Position numbers and translations under genes: made by a program. A DNA stretch of 64,000 nt from Pseudooctadecabacter sp. Lineage in GTDB: Bacteria > Pseudomonadota > Alphaproteobacteria > Rhodobacterales > Rhodobacteraceae. This document shows, in pieces, positions 11,391 to 19,759 of this stretch. Each line of letters opens with the position of its first letter. The stretch's first letter is position 1. The DNA lies in NCBI RefSeq assembly GCF_020627745.1, contig NZ_JAHDGE010000007.1, forward strand, positions 1 through 64,000, given 5' to 3'. The notes beneath the pieces were generated by a model. The model was not told where the DNA came from. It ran no database searches and worked only from the letters and a program-made list of their open reading frames with translations.

Positions 11391-11447
11391 TTCATCTGGC
11401 CCGAAAAACTCCCGCCGGAGGCAGAACAAAATTCGCGAATTTTGTTC
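11391..11447. repeat. interspersed-repeat-like element plus 24-base perfect palindrome
   Basis: Between recF and dnaN. On the minus strand 11391-11422 reads GCCTCCGGCGGGAGTTTTTC followed by GGGCCAGATGAA, resembling a short repeat I recall as common in Rhodobacterales intergenic DNA. It includes a CTCC/GGAG hairpin followed by T5, so it can also end dnaN transcription. Next to it, 11424-11447 is a perfect palindrome with arms GAACAAAATTCG and CGAATTTTGTTC. No second copy was noticed in this window. Confidence 0.6.
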
Positions 11448-11473
11448 ACACCGCCGACATGCGAGACGGTCAA

Positions 11474-12592
11474 TCACACGCGCATGGGCATGACGACATA
11501 GACGGCGGAGGTGTCGTTGCCTTCGCGCATAAGCGTCGGATCGCCGGAGGAGTTGAACATGAAGACCGCATTTTCGCGATCCACCTGGGACGCGATCTCG
11601 AGGAGGTATTTGGCGTTGAAGCCGATTTCCAGCCTCTCGTCGCCGTAGGCCACGGCCAGTTCTTCTTCTGCAGCGCCGCTGTCGGGGGCGTTGACAGACA
11701 GGATCAGACGGTCCTCGTCCAGCTGCAATTTCACCGCACGGGACCTCTCGGATGACACAGTGGCCACACGGTCCACGGCTTTGGCAAATTCGGAGGCATC
11801 GACCTCAAGCTTGCGGGTGTTTCCCTGCGGGATGACACGGGTATAGTCGGGGAAGGTGCCGTCGATGACTTTGGACGTCAGGGTGATGTCGGGGGTCGCG
11901 AAACGGATCTTTGTTTCGGACACGGACACCGCGATTTTCATATCGTCATCGTCCAGCAGCTTGCGCAACTCGCCCACGGTTTTGCGCGGCACGATGACGC
12001 CCGCCATGTCTTCGGCACCGGCGGGCAGTTCGGCGTCAATACGGGCCAGACGGTGACCGTCGGTGGCCACACACCGCAGGACCTTGCCGCCGTCGGCCTC
12101 GGACACATGCATGTAGACGCCATTCAGGTAATAGCGGGTTTCCTCGGTCGAGATTGCAAATTTGGACTTGTCGAACAAGCGACGCAGGACCGGTGCAGGG
12201 GCCGAGAAATTCGCGGCATAATCCGAGGATGCCATGACGGGGAAGTCTTCTTTCGGCAGGGTCGCCAGCGAGAAGTTGGACCGGCCCGCCTCAATCGTGA
12301 GACGGCCCGAGGCGCTGTCTTCGGTCAGCGTCACCAGAGCGCCGTCAGGCAGTTTGCGCACGATTTCATTGAGGGTGACAGCGGACACCGTCGTGGCGCC
12401 GGCGCGTTCGACCTGCGCGGGGGCTTTGTCGACCACTTCGATGTCCAGATCGGTGGCGCGGAAGGTGGCATCGCTGCCTTCGGCTTCGATCAGCACGTTG
12501 GCCAGGATCGGGATGGTGTTGCGGCGTTCGACGACCGACTGGGCTTGCGCCACGGCCTTGAGCAGTGTTGCGCGTTCGATGCTGAGTTTCAT
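11474..12592 (-). CDS. dnaN: DNA polymerase III subunit beta (sliding clamp)
   Basis: A 372-residue beta clamp, standard length. Opens MKLSIERATLLKAVAQAQSV, followed by NTIPILANVLIEA; the mid region has YYLNGVYMH and ATDGHRLAR, and the protein ends AVYVVMPMRV, all typical. Three clamp domains fit. ATG 12592 was chosen over an upstream in-frame start at 12661 because it matches the universal N-terminus and has a GGAG about 7 bases ahead. It lies between dnaA and recF on the same strand, with a hairpin in its leader region. Confidence 0.97.
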   Translation of the reverse strand: MKLSIERATLLKAVAQAQSVVERRNTIPILANVLIEAEGSDATFRATDLDIEVVDKAPAQVERAGATTVSAVTLNEIVRKLPDGALVTLTEDSASGRLTIEAGRSNFSLATLPKEDFPVMASSDYAANFSAPAPVLRRLFDKSKFAISTEETRYYLNGVYMHVSEADGGKVLRCVATDGHRLARIDAELPAGAEDMAGVIVPRKTVGELRKLLDDDDMKIAVSVSETKIRFATPDITLTSKVIDGTFPDYTRVIPQGNTRKLEVDASEFAKAVDRVATVSSERSRAVKLQLDEDRLILSVNAPDSGAAEEELAVAYGDERLEIGFNAKYLLEIASQVDRENAVFMFNSSGDPTLMREGNDTSAVYVVMPMRV

Positions 12593-12653
12593 GGCCCTGT
12601 CTCCGTCAATCATGCCCCGTTGTGTCGGGACGCTGAAATTAGCGGTTTCTGCC

Positions 12654-12695
12654 CCGTCCACAAGGGTTTTGTGGACGGATCAGGGCGTTTGCACA
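12654..12695. promoter_or_regulatory. hairpin and DnaA-box-like sites in dnaA-dnaN gap
   Basis: A perfect 10-base inverted repeat (CCGTCCACAA and TTGTGGACGG, loop GGGTT, 12654-12678) lies between the dnaA stop and the dnaN start. Each arm contains CCGTCCACA, 7 of 9 matches to TTATCCACA. GTTTGCACA at 12687-12695 is one mismatch from TTWTNCACA. No T run follows the hairpin on the transcribed strand, so a simple terminator is less likely. DnaA binding is a possibility only. Confidence 0.35.
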
Positions 12696-12709
12696 AGGGC
12701 TTGGGGGTC

Positions 12710-14056
12710 TTAATCTTCCAGCGCGCGACGCAACAGTTCCAGATCGTCCGCGATCTGGCTGTCGGACTGGCGCAACTCGTCGATCTTGCGCACCCCGTGC
12801 ATGATGGTGGTGTGATCCCGTTTGCCGAACTTGCGCCCGATTTCGGGAAGGCTGCGCGTGGTCAGTTGTTTGCACAGCCACATGGCCATCTGACGTGGAC
12901 GGGCCAATGTGCGGGTGCGTTTCGGGCCCAGCATGTCGCTGAGGCGGATGTCGTAATGTTCGGACACCTTGCGCTGGATTTCCTCGATCGTCAGCTTGCG
13001 GTCCGACGCCCGCAGGATGTCGGACAGGCAATCCTGTGCCATTTCAACGGTGACTGTCCGACCCACGAGGGATGCCAGTGCGTAAAGGCGGTTCAACGCG
13101 CCTTCGAGGACGCGGACATTGCTGGAAATGCGGTGCGCGAGGAATTCAAGCACACCGGGGGCGATGTCCACTCCAGGATAAATGGCGTGATAGGTTTCCT
13201 GTTTGGCGTGCAGGATGCCAAGACGCAGTTCGAAATCCGTCGGGTGCAGGTCAACCACAAGACCGCATTGCAGACGCGATTTGATCCGTTCCGACAGGTC
13301 ACGGATTTCACCTGGCGCGCGATCGGCTGAGATGATGAGCTGTTTGTTCTGGTCGACCAGTGCGTTGAAGGTGTGGAAAAATTCCTCCTGCGTGGAATCC
13401 TTGCCTTCGAGGAACTGGATGTCGTCCACCATCAGCACGTCAACGGACCGGAAGTGCTGTTTGAAATCCATCATCTTGCGGTCCCGCAGCGCGGAGATGA
13501 AGCGGTAGATGAACTGGTCGGCGGAAATATAGAGAACGTTCAGATCGGGGCGTTTTTCAGCCAGCTCATGGGCGATGGCATGCATCAGGTGGGTTTTGCC
13601 CAGCCCGACACCGCCATACAGGAACAACGGGTTGAACGTGGTGGGCCCACCTTCGGCCACGCGCTTGGCGGCGGCATGGGCCAGTTCGTTGGGCTTGCCG
13701 ACGACGAAACTGTCAAAGGTGAACCTCTGATCGGGCTGCGCGTCGGTGTTGGCGACAGATTTGGGTGCCGCGGGGACGGTACGGGCCGGGGCGGATGCGG
13801 TATTTGCGACAGAGGCCGCGACCGTATCAAAGGCCAGCCGCTGCACGGACAGGCCCTGACGGTTCAGATGATACACGATCTGGTCGCCATAGGTTTTGCT
13901 GACGTAATCGCCGTGAAACGGGCTGGGCGCACCCAGATGGGCGACGCCGTGATCCGCTGTCATCAGCGACAAAGGCTCGATCCAGCTTTTGTAGTTGCCT
14001 GCACCAATGGCTGACCGCATGTCCGCCTTAACCTGTTCCCAGTGCACCTGTGTCAT
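12710..14056 (-). CDS. dnaA: chromosomal replication initiator DnaA
   Basis: A 448-residue DnaA. Domain I (MTQVHWEQVKADMRSAIG...YKSWIEPL) is followed by an Ala/Pro linker, the AAA+ domain with Walker A GGVGLGKTHLMHA and Walker B VLMVDDIQFLEGK, and the C-terminal DNA-binding signature GKRDHTTIMHGVRKID. It binds DnaA boxes at oriC and opens the duplex. ATG 14056 is used because the upstream in-frame extension to 14230 does not resemble DnaA. Followed by dnaN on the same strand and preceded by a long regulatory gap. Confidence 0.97.
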   Translation of the reverse strand: MTQVHWEQVKADMRSAIGAGNYKSWIEPLSLMTADHGVAHLGAPSPFHGDYVSKTYGDQIVYHLNRQGLSVQRLAFDTVAASVANTASAPARTVPAAPKSVANTDAQPDQRFTFDSFVVGKPNELAHAAAKRVAEGGPTTFNPLFLYGGVGLGKTHLMHAIAHELAEKRPDLNVLYISADQFIYRFISALRDRKMMDFKQHFRSVDVLMVDDIQFLEGKDSTQEEFFHTFNALVDQNKQLIISADRAPGEIRDLSERIKSRLQCGLVVDLHPTDFELRLGILHAKQETYHAIYPGVDIAPGVLEFLAHRISSNVRVLEGALNRLYALASLVGRTVTVEMAQDCLSDILRASDRKLTIEEIQRKVSEHYDIRLSDMLGPKRTRTLARPRQMAMWLCKQLTTRSLPEIGRKFGKRDHTTIMHGVRKIDELRQSDSQIADDLELLRRALED

Positions 14057-14545
14057 GTCTTCCCCGTCTGTCCCAAACTGTCCCTGCGGCTGCCGCCACG
14101 CTCGCGCAATTCGTTCGGTTCCGTGAGGACGAAAGACACCGGTCGCCGCACGGTGATGTGCGGCGGCGGGTCGTTCAGACCGTTGCGTAAAACCATACCG
14201 GATCGGGGTCATACCCCCCTCGCCTCGCATGGCATCGCAGACAACATGGTCACATTAAACCGGCAAAGCTCCCACACTTCGCCGATTCATGGTGTAGCAA
14301 GATTGGCCTTGTTTCTAAGGCTCAGAATGCCTGTTTGCAGATGCAAACTGTCCCGACATCCTGTCTTGCAGTCCCACGCTCCCCCAGGAACGAAAATGAA
14401 TCGCTTGCTGAAATTAGCCTTCCGTCCGATGCGATTTCAACAGCAAGGTTGGCCTTGACAGGGAAAGGTCTGAAACGAATCTGGCGGGCCTTTGAATCTC
14501 AAGGAAAAGTCGATTTGGACGATGGCAAAAATGAGACTCCGGACG
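14057..14545. promoter_or_regulatory. dnaA upstream region with GANTC cluster and repeats
   Basis: No convincing gene in this 489-base stretch; dnaA must be transcribed from it. Five GANTC sites (CcrM methylation target) begin at 14284, 14398, 14477, 14494 and 14535, with a sixth at 14591 just beyond. AGCAAGATTGGCCTTG (14296-14311) is repeated with one change at 14442-14457. A tight inverted repeat GTTTGCA-GA-TGCAAAC sits at 14333-14348. I saw no clear consensus DnaA box and no AT-rich unwinding tract, so an origin here is not shown. Confidence 0.45.
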
Positions 14546-14577
14546 GCAAAAGGCGGCCCATCGGGACCGCCTTTTGC
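14546..14577 (-). terminator. rpsT transcription terminator
   Basis: A perfect 11-base stem (GCAAAAGGCGG and CCGCCTTTTGC) with a 10-base loop, 45 bases past the rpsT stop. The T tract falls inside the stem, a form seen often in GC-rich alphaproteobacteria. It insulates dnaA from rpsT readthrough. Confidence 0.75.
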
Positions 14578-14621
14578 GTTGTTAACCAAAGAATCGGGCG
14601 GCTTCATCCGCCGCCTAAAAT

Positions 14622-14885
14622 TCAGCCGATTGCTTTGACCCGCGCCACGAGGCGGGACATTTTGCGGGCAGCTGTGTTCTTGTGAAAGACGCCCTTGGAC
14701 ACGCCGCGCATCAGTTCTGGCTGGACAGCACGGACAGCAGCCGCGGCTGCGTCTTTGTCGCCGGATGCAATCGCCTCTTCTGCTTTGCGCAGGTACGTGC
14801 GGATGCGCGAACGACGGGCTTTGTTGATTTCGAAACGACGCTCGTTCTGGCGTGCGCGTTTTTTGGCTTGTGGTGAATTGGCCAT
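14622..14885 (-). CDS. rpsT: 30S ribosomal protein S20
   Basis: An 87-residue basic protein opening [20 protein letters not shown] and continuing [19 protein letters not shown], with the S20-typical C-terminus [20 protein letters not shown]. It binds 16S rRNA early in 30S assembly. It lies directly upstream of dnaA on the same strand, the order usual in Rhodobacterales, with its own terminator behind it. Confidence 0.97.
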   Translation of the reverse strand: MANSPQAKKRARQNERRFEINKARRSRIRTYLRKAEEAIASGDKDAAAAAVRAVQPELMRGVSKGVFHKNTAARKMSRLVARVKAIG

Positions 14886-15033
14886 GTCAGTCTCTTTTCG
14901 GTTTGTACGTCAAAATTTCAGTAACGCACGCAACCCACCGGAAGACCGCAACCGGGATTGATTCGAGCCTTTAGCGGGCATCACGCGCATTTCAGCGCCG
15001 CGTATAGGCGACGCGGCGGGGTTTGGCAAACCC

Positions 15034-15810
15034 CTACTTGTCGCGGAACTGCGGTTCGCGTTTTTCCACGTAGGATGCCATGCCTTCGGCCTGATCCTCG
15101 GTCGCAAAGAGAGACTGGAACAAGCGGCGCTCATAGTTGATGCCTTCGGCCAGCGTGGTTTCATAGGACCGGTTGACCGCATCCTTGACGGCCATGGAGG
15201 CCAGCAGGGACTTTTCAGCAATGCGCTGTGCCGCACCCATGGCTTCGTCCTTGAGCTTCTTGGCCGGGACAACACGGCTGACAAGGCCCGAGGCTTCGGC
15301 CTCTTCGGCGTCCATGAAGCGCCCCGTCAAATGCATGTCCATGGATTTGGATTTGCCAACATATCGGGTGAGGCGCTGGGTGCCACCGATGCCTGCAATC
15401 ACGCCAAGGTTGATTTCAGGCTGGCCGAATTTGGCCGTGTCTGCGGCGATGATGAAGTCGCACATCATGGCCAGTTCACATCCCCCGCCCAGCGCGTAGC
15501 CCGCGACGGCGGCGATGATGGGCTTGCGCACGCGCAAAAAGCGGTCGGATTCCTCGCCAAAGAAATTCTGGCGGTACATGTCCACGAAGGATTTGTCCGC
15601 CATTTCCTTGATGTCCGCGCCTGCGGCAAAGGCCTTTTCCGACCCGGTCAGAACGATGCAGCGCACCTTGTCCGAGGCGTCCGCCTCAGCCACGGCTTTC
15701 GACAGCTCCTTCATCAGTTTGGAGTTCAGCGCGTTCAGGGCGTCGGGGCGGTTCAGGGTGATCAGGGCGACATCGTCAGAGATATCGACGGTGATGGTTT
15801 CATAGGCCAT
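15034..15810 (-). CDS. enoyl-CoA hydratase
   Basis: A 258-residue crotonase-fold enzyme that hydrates trans-2-enoyl-CoA in beta-oxidation. The oxyanion-hole segments are [11 protein letters not shown] and [13 protein letters not shown]. The first catalytic Glu lies in GGGCELAMM and the second in [20 protein letters not shown]. The ATG at 15810 is preferred over one at 15834 because GGGAG precedes it by 8 bases and [10 protein letters not shown] is the family N-terminus. Lone gene between mutM and rpsT on the same strand. Both catalytic Glu residues are present, so a hydratase is more likely than an isomerase. Confidence 0.93.
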   Translation of the reverse strand: MAYETITVDISDDVALITLNRPDALNALNSKLMKELSKAVAEADASDKVRCIVLTGSEKAFAAGADIKEMADKSFVDMYRQNFFGEESDRFLRVRKPIIAAVAGYALGGGCELAMMCDFIIAADTAKFGQPEINLGVIAGIGGTQRLTRYVGKSKSMDMHLTGRFMDAEEAEASGLVSRVVPAKKLKDEAMGAAQRIAEKSLLASMAVKDAVNRSYETTLAEGINYERRLFQSLFATEDQAEGMASYVEKREPQFRDK

Positions 15811-15872
15811 TTGGGAGGCTCCCGTTGAGGACATGAGCCGCTACGAATACCCCAAAGGGCGCGGCGATCAAG

Positions 15873-16724
15873 TTATCTTTGGCATTTGGGGCAATAGAAT
15901 GTGGACCGACCGGACTGGACGATGCGGGCGATGGTGCCGGTGCAATCCGGGGTCTGGCAGGGCTGGCCCTCGCGGTCATAGGCCTGAAACCCGTGCTGGA
16001 AATAGCCCAGTTCGCCGTCAGCCTGACGGTAGTCGCGCAAGGACGACCCGCCTGCGGCAATCGCTTCGGACAGGACGTCACGCACGATCGGGACGATGCG
16101 GGCGACGCGGGGTTTGGACAGCCCGCCCGCCTTGCGTTTGGGGTTGATGCGGGCGCGGTGCAGGACCTCACACACATAGATATTGCCCAAGCCCGCAACA
16201 ATGCGCTGATCCAGAAGGGCCGTTTTGATGGGGGTGTTTTTGCCGGCCAGTCTGGCGGTCAGGTAGTCTTCGTTAAATGTGTTGCCCAAGGGTTCGGGCC
16301 CGATGGTGTTGATCAGCCAGTGGTTGTCGAGCGCGTGGGTCGCGGCAAGATCCATAGCGCCAAACCGGCGCGGGTCGTTGAAGGTGATCCGCGCGCCGTT
16401 ACCCATGTGAAAGACAACATGATCGTGCTTTTCGGGCGCGGGATGATCATGGTGGAACTGACCCAGCGGGTCGCCGGACACGGTCATCCGGCCCGACATG
16501 CCAAGGTGGATGATCAGCGTTTCGCCTGTGTCGAGGTCGGCCAGCACGTATTTGGACCGCCGCCGCAGCGCCGTAACCTTGGCCCCTGTCAGACGGTCCG
16601 CCATGTTGTCGGGGAAGGGCCAGCGCAGGTCGGGGCGGTTGACATCGGCCTGTGTGATCACCTGCCCCTCCATCGAGGGGGCCAGCCCGCGGCGCACGGT
16701 TTCGACCTCTGGTAATTCAGGCAT
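15873..16724 (-). CDS. mutM: formamidopyrimidine-DNA glycosylase
   Basis: A 283-residue Fpg/MutM base-excision repair enzyme that removes 8-oxoguanine and nicks the strand. The N-terminus after Met is [15 protein letters not shown], giving the catalytic Pro and Glu. [11 protein letters not shown] holds the conserved Lys. The helix-two-turn-helix segment is [15 protein letters not shown]. The C-terminal zinc finger has CQTPDC and YCPKC. The true start is fixed by the catalytic Pro; a longer open frame reaches 16931. Divergent from ubiE over 85 bases. Confidence 0.97.
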   Translation of the reverse strand: MPELPEVETVRRGLAPSMEGQVITQADVNRPDLRWPFPDNMADRLTGAKVTALRRRSKYVLADLDTGETLIIHLGMSGRMTVSGDPLGQFHHDHPAPEKHDHVVFHMGNGARITFNDPRRFGAMDLAATHALDNHWLINTIGPEPLGNTFNEDYLTARLAGKNTPIKTALLDQRIVAGLGNIYVCEVLHRARINPKRKAGGLSKPRVARIVPIVRDVLSEAIAAGGSSLRDYRQADGELGYFQHGFQAYDREGQPCQTPDCTGTIARIVQSGRSTFYCPKCQR

Positions 16725-16809
16725 CCCGCATCCCCGCGCTGATTTGGCCGTTTGTATCTGAAGGCGGCACGCTATATCTGCGATGTGAACTGCGCAAGGT
16801 GCCCGTAAG

Positions 16810-17556
16810 ATGACCGATGACAAGACCACCCATTTTGGTTTCGAAACCGTGCCCGAAGGCGATAAGGCGGGTCTGGTGCAGGGCGTGTTTTCCAGTGTGG
16901 CCAGCAAATACGACGTGATGAACGACGCCATGTCGCTGGGTATTCACCGGCTGTGGAAAGACGCGATGATGGATTGGCTGGCCCCGCGTCCGGGCCAGCG
17001 GTTGCTGGACGTGGCCGGTGGCACGGGCGACATTTCCTTCCGGTTTTTGAAACGGGCCGGGTCTGGCCACGCAACGGTGCTGGACCTGACGGAACCGATG
17101 TTGATTGAAGGGCGTAAACGGGCCGAGGCCGAACGGCTGGAGGCATCTTTGGACTGGGTTGTGGGTGACGCAATGGCCCTGCCGTTTGAGGACAACACCT
17201 TCGACGTTTACACCATCAGCTTTGGCATACGAAACGTGACCCGCCCGCAAGAGGCCCTGAACGAGGCTTTTCGTGTTCTCAAACCCGGCGGGCGTTTGAT
17301 GGTGCTGGAATTCAGCCAGATCCCCAACGACGTGCTGCAAAAGATGTATGACTTCTATTCGTTCAACGCCATTCCGGTGATGGGACAGGTCATCACAGGG
17401 GATCGCGACAGCTATCAGTATCTGGTGGAATCGATCCGCAAGTTCCCCGATCAGGAGACATTCCTTGGCATGGTTCGGCAGGCCGGATTCGACAATGCCA
17501 AGTACCGCAACCTGAGCCTTGGAATCGCCTGCCTGCATTCGGGGTGGAAACTCTGA
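16810..17556 (+). CDS. ubiE: demethylmenaquinone/ubiquinone C-methyltransferase UbiE
   Basis: A 248-residue SAM-dependent methyltransferase for the C-methylation step of ubiquinone synthesis. It has the UbiE N-terminal pattern [28 protein letters not shown] motif [36 protein letters not shown], and the C-terminal [13 protein letters not shown]. It ends one base before the ubiB start, so the two are surely co-transcribed. Confidence 0.97.
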   Translation: MTDDKTTHFGFETVPEGDKAGLVQGVFSSVASKYDVMNDAMSLGIHRLWKDAMMDWLAPRPGQRLLDVAGGTGDISFRFLKRAGSGHATVLDLTEPMLIEGRKRAEAERLEASLDWVVGDAMALPFEDNTFDVYTISFGIRNVTRPQEALNEAFRVLKPGGRLMVLEFSQIPNDVLQKMYDFYSFNAIPVMGQVITGDRDSYQYLVESIRKFPDQETFLGMVRQAGFDNAKYRNLSLGIACLHSGWKL

Positions 17557-17557
17557 C

Positions 17558-19090
17558 ATGCGGGGACCGCACAACATTATCCGGCTGATCCGCACCGGCG
17601 CCACGTTGGAACGCACGGGCGCGATGAAGGTGATTATGGATGCGGTCGAGGCACCGGCGACGGTGCGGATGGTGATGCGAGGACTGGTCTGGCCGTTCCA
17701 GTGGCTGGGTCTGAAAGGTGATCCGAACCAGCCGCCTGTGACGCGGGCTTTGCAGGCGCTGGGTCCCGCCTACATCAAGTTCGGGCAAATCCTGTCGACG
17801 CGGCCCGACGTTGTCGGCAATGATCTGGCGCTGCAGTTGCGGGTTTTGCAGGACAAGCTGCCGCCCTTTCCTGTTGATGTCGCGAAGGCAGAGGTCGAAC
17901 GGGAGTTGGGGCAACCCGTCGACCAGATTTTTGCGGAGTTTTCCGAACCGGTCGCCGCTGCGTCCATCGCGCAGGTCCACAAGGCGCGGCTGGTGGAGGA
18001 TGGGTCTTTCGTGGCCGTCAAAGTGCTGCGTCCGGGGATCGAAAAGGCGTTTCAAAAGGACATTGACGCCTTTTATCTGGCCGCATCCGTCGTGGATATG
18101 GTGTCGCCGTCTTCACGCCGATTGCGGCCTGTCGATGTGATTGAACATTTCGAAGGCGTGGTGCTGAGCGAGCTGGATTTGCGGCTGGAAAGTGCATCAG
18201 CCTCCGAATTTGCGGACAACACCAAGGATGATGCCGGATTTTCCTTGCCCATGGTGAACTGGTCGCTGTCCGGGCGGCGCGTCATGACGCTGGATTGGGT
18301 CGAGGGCATCAATGCCGCCGATGTCGAGGCGATTGAAGCGGCGGGCCATGACCGGACAGAACTGTCGCGGCGGGTGTTGCAGCTGTTTTTGAACCATGCG
18401 TTGCGGGACGGGTATTTTCATGGGGACATGCACCACGGGAACCTGAAAATCGCCGCCAATGGCGATATCGTGGCCTATGATTTCGGGATCATGGGGCATC
18501 TGGATGAATACACCCGGAGGGTCTACGCAGAGATTTTGTTCGGGTTCATCCGTCGCGATTACAAACGTGTGGCCGAGGTTCATTTTGAGGCGGGTTATGT
18601 GCCTGCCGACCGGGATGTCGATGAATTTGCCCGCGCGCTGCGCGCTGTGGGCGAGCCGATTTTCGGCATGAACGCGGAAAAGATTTCAATGGCGCGCTTG
18701 CTGTCCTACCTCTTTGAAGTGACGGAACGGTTCGGCATGCAAACGCGGACGGAATTGATTCTGCTGCAACGGACGATGGTTGTGGTTGAAGGTGTCGCCC
18801 GCACCTTTGATCACCGCATGAACATCTGGGACGCGGCGAAACCGGTGGTCGAAACCTATATCAAGGACAGCATCGGGCCGCGCGCGGCGGTGGATGATCT
18901 GGTCAAGACAGCGCGGGTACTCGCACGGTTCGGGCCACGTTTGCCGGCGCTGGCTGAAACCGCTCTTATCCGTCTGGGCGAGGATCCGGCCCCGCCACCG
19001 CGCCGCAAGTATGGGCCACCTTTGGGGTGGATGGTTCTGGGGGCGGGGCTGGCCGTCGCCATTGCTGTGCTTGTGGATGCCCTGACCTGA
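17558..19090 (+). CDS. ubiB: ubiquinone biosynthesis kinase-like protein UbiB
   Basis: A 510-residue ABC1/ADCK-family atypical kinase required for ubiquinone synthesis, probably by handling lipid intermediates at the membrane. The KxGQ motif is in PAYIKFGQILSTRPD, the Ala-rich loop in AAASIAQVHKARL, the catalytic region reads HGDMHHGNL (usual form HxDxHPGN) and the DFG equivalent is DFGIMGHLDE. A C-terminal hydrophobic helix follows (MVLGAGLAVAIAVLVDAL). ATG 17558 directly follows the ubiE stop. The 3' end abuts the convergent flgD. Confidence 0.95.
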   Translation: MRGPHNIIRLIRTGATLERTGAMKVIMDAVEAPATVRMVMRGLVWPFQWLGLKGDPNQPPVTRALQALGPAYIKFGQILSTRPDVVGNDLALQLRVLQDKLPPFPVDVAKAEVERELGQPVDQIFAEFSEPVAAASIAQVHKARLVEDGSFVAVKVLRPGIEKAFQKDIDAFYLAASVVDMVSPSSRRLRPVDVIEHFEGVVLSELDLRLESASASEFADNTKDDAGFSLPMVNWSLSGRRVMTLDWVEGINAADVEAIEAAGHDRTELSRRVLQLFLNHALRDGYFHGDMHHGNLKIAANGDIVAYDFGIMGHLDEYTRRVYAEILFGFIRRDYKRVAEVHFEAGYVPADRDVDEFARALRAVGEPIFGMNAEKISMARLLSYLFEVTERFGMQTRTELILLQRTMVVVEGVARTFDHRMNIWDAAKPVVETYIKDSIGPRAAVDDLVKTARVLARFGPRLPALAETALIRLGEDPAPPPRRKYGPPLGWMVLGAGLAVAIAVLVDALT

Positions 19091-19747
19091 TCATTCGCGC
19101 AAAGCAGACACGTCAGAGGCCAGTACGGCCACGTCCCCGTCTAACAGCAAAATAGCCTGTCCGTTTTCACTGCGGACTTCCTGCACGCGCGCATAGACAT
19201 CTGCGGTCTCGTTTATAAGAACCTCTCCGTTTGCGGAGCTGATGACGCGGAATTCATAAACACCATCGGGATAAGGTGTTCCATCTGGTGAAGTTCCGGC
19301 CCATTCAATCGGGTCGGCAGAGACCGCAATTTCAGTGCGTTCCAGTTCGGTTCCGTCCTCATCCAGGACCAGCAGTTCAACCTTGTCGGCCACAGCCGCC
19401 GGATTGGGTGCGATGGTGACGGGGCTGCCATCAAAATAGGCCGGCACTGGCGCGCGCGCCTCTTTACCGACCCAGTCCGCCATCTGCGCCATGCCGGTCG
19501 TGTTCATCTGAAGCATCAGCGCATTGAGCAGATCATTGGTCAGAACCTGCTGTTCGACACCCGAAAATGTCGCAAGCTGCATGGCGTATTCGGCTGAATC
19601 GGTCGGGTCGAGGGGGTCCTGATTTTCCATCTGGACCGTCAGCATTTTCAAGAATGTCTCAAAATCAGAACTGATGACGGTTTCGGATGTTTCTGCCTGT
19701 GGGGCAAAAGACGGACGGGAGGTGGCCGCGGTTTGTAACAGTTCCAT
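19091..19747 (-). CDS. flgD: flagellar hook-capping protein FlgD
   Basis: A 218-residue hook cap. The conserved N-terminal region reads FETFLKMLTVQMENQDPLDPTDSAEY, followed by MQLATFSGVEQQ, as in all FlgD. The middle resembles the FlgD Ig/Tudor-like part, with GTSPDGTPYPDGVYEFRV. It caps the growing hook so FlgE can assemble and is then lost. It follows fliK by 12 bases on the same strand, a natural hook-length pair. Confidence 0.93.
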   Translation of the reverse strand: MELLQTAATSRPSFAPQAETSETVISSDFETFLKMLTVQMENQDPLDPTDSAEYAMQLATFSGVEQQVLTNDLLNALMLQMNTTGMAQMADWVGKEARAPVPAYFDGSPVTIAPNPAAVADKVELLVLDEDGTELERTEIAVSADPIEWAGTSPDGTPYPDGVYEFRVISSANGEVLINETADVYARVQEVRSENGQAILLLDGDVAVLASDVSALRE

Positions 19748-19759
19748 CGAAGGTCCTTT

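Noticed and set aside
12053..13330. Plus-strand open frame of 425 codons over dnaN and dnaA
   Set aside because: It spans two confirmed minus-strand genes and their gap and shows no domain.
14057..14621. Replication origin in the dnaA-rpsT gap
   Set aside because: Suggestive gene order and GANTC sites, but no consensus DnaA-box cluster or AT-rich unwinding tract was found, and alphaproteobacterial origins may lie elsewhere.
16717..17616. Minus-strand open frame of 299 codons over ubiE
   Set aside because: Antisense to a complete ubiE; no recognisable motif.
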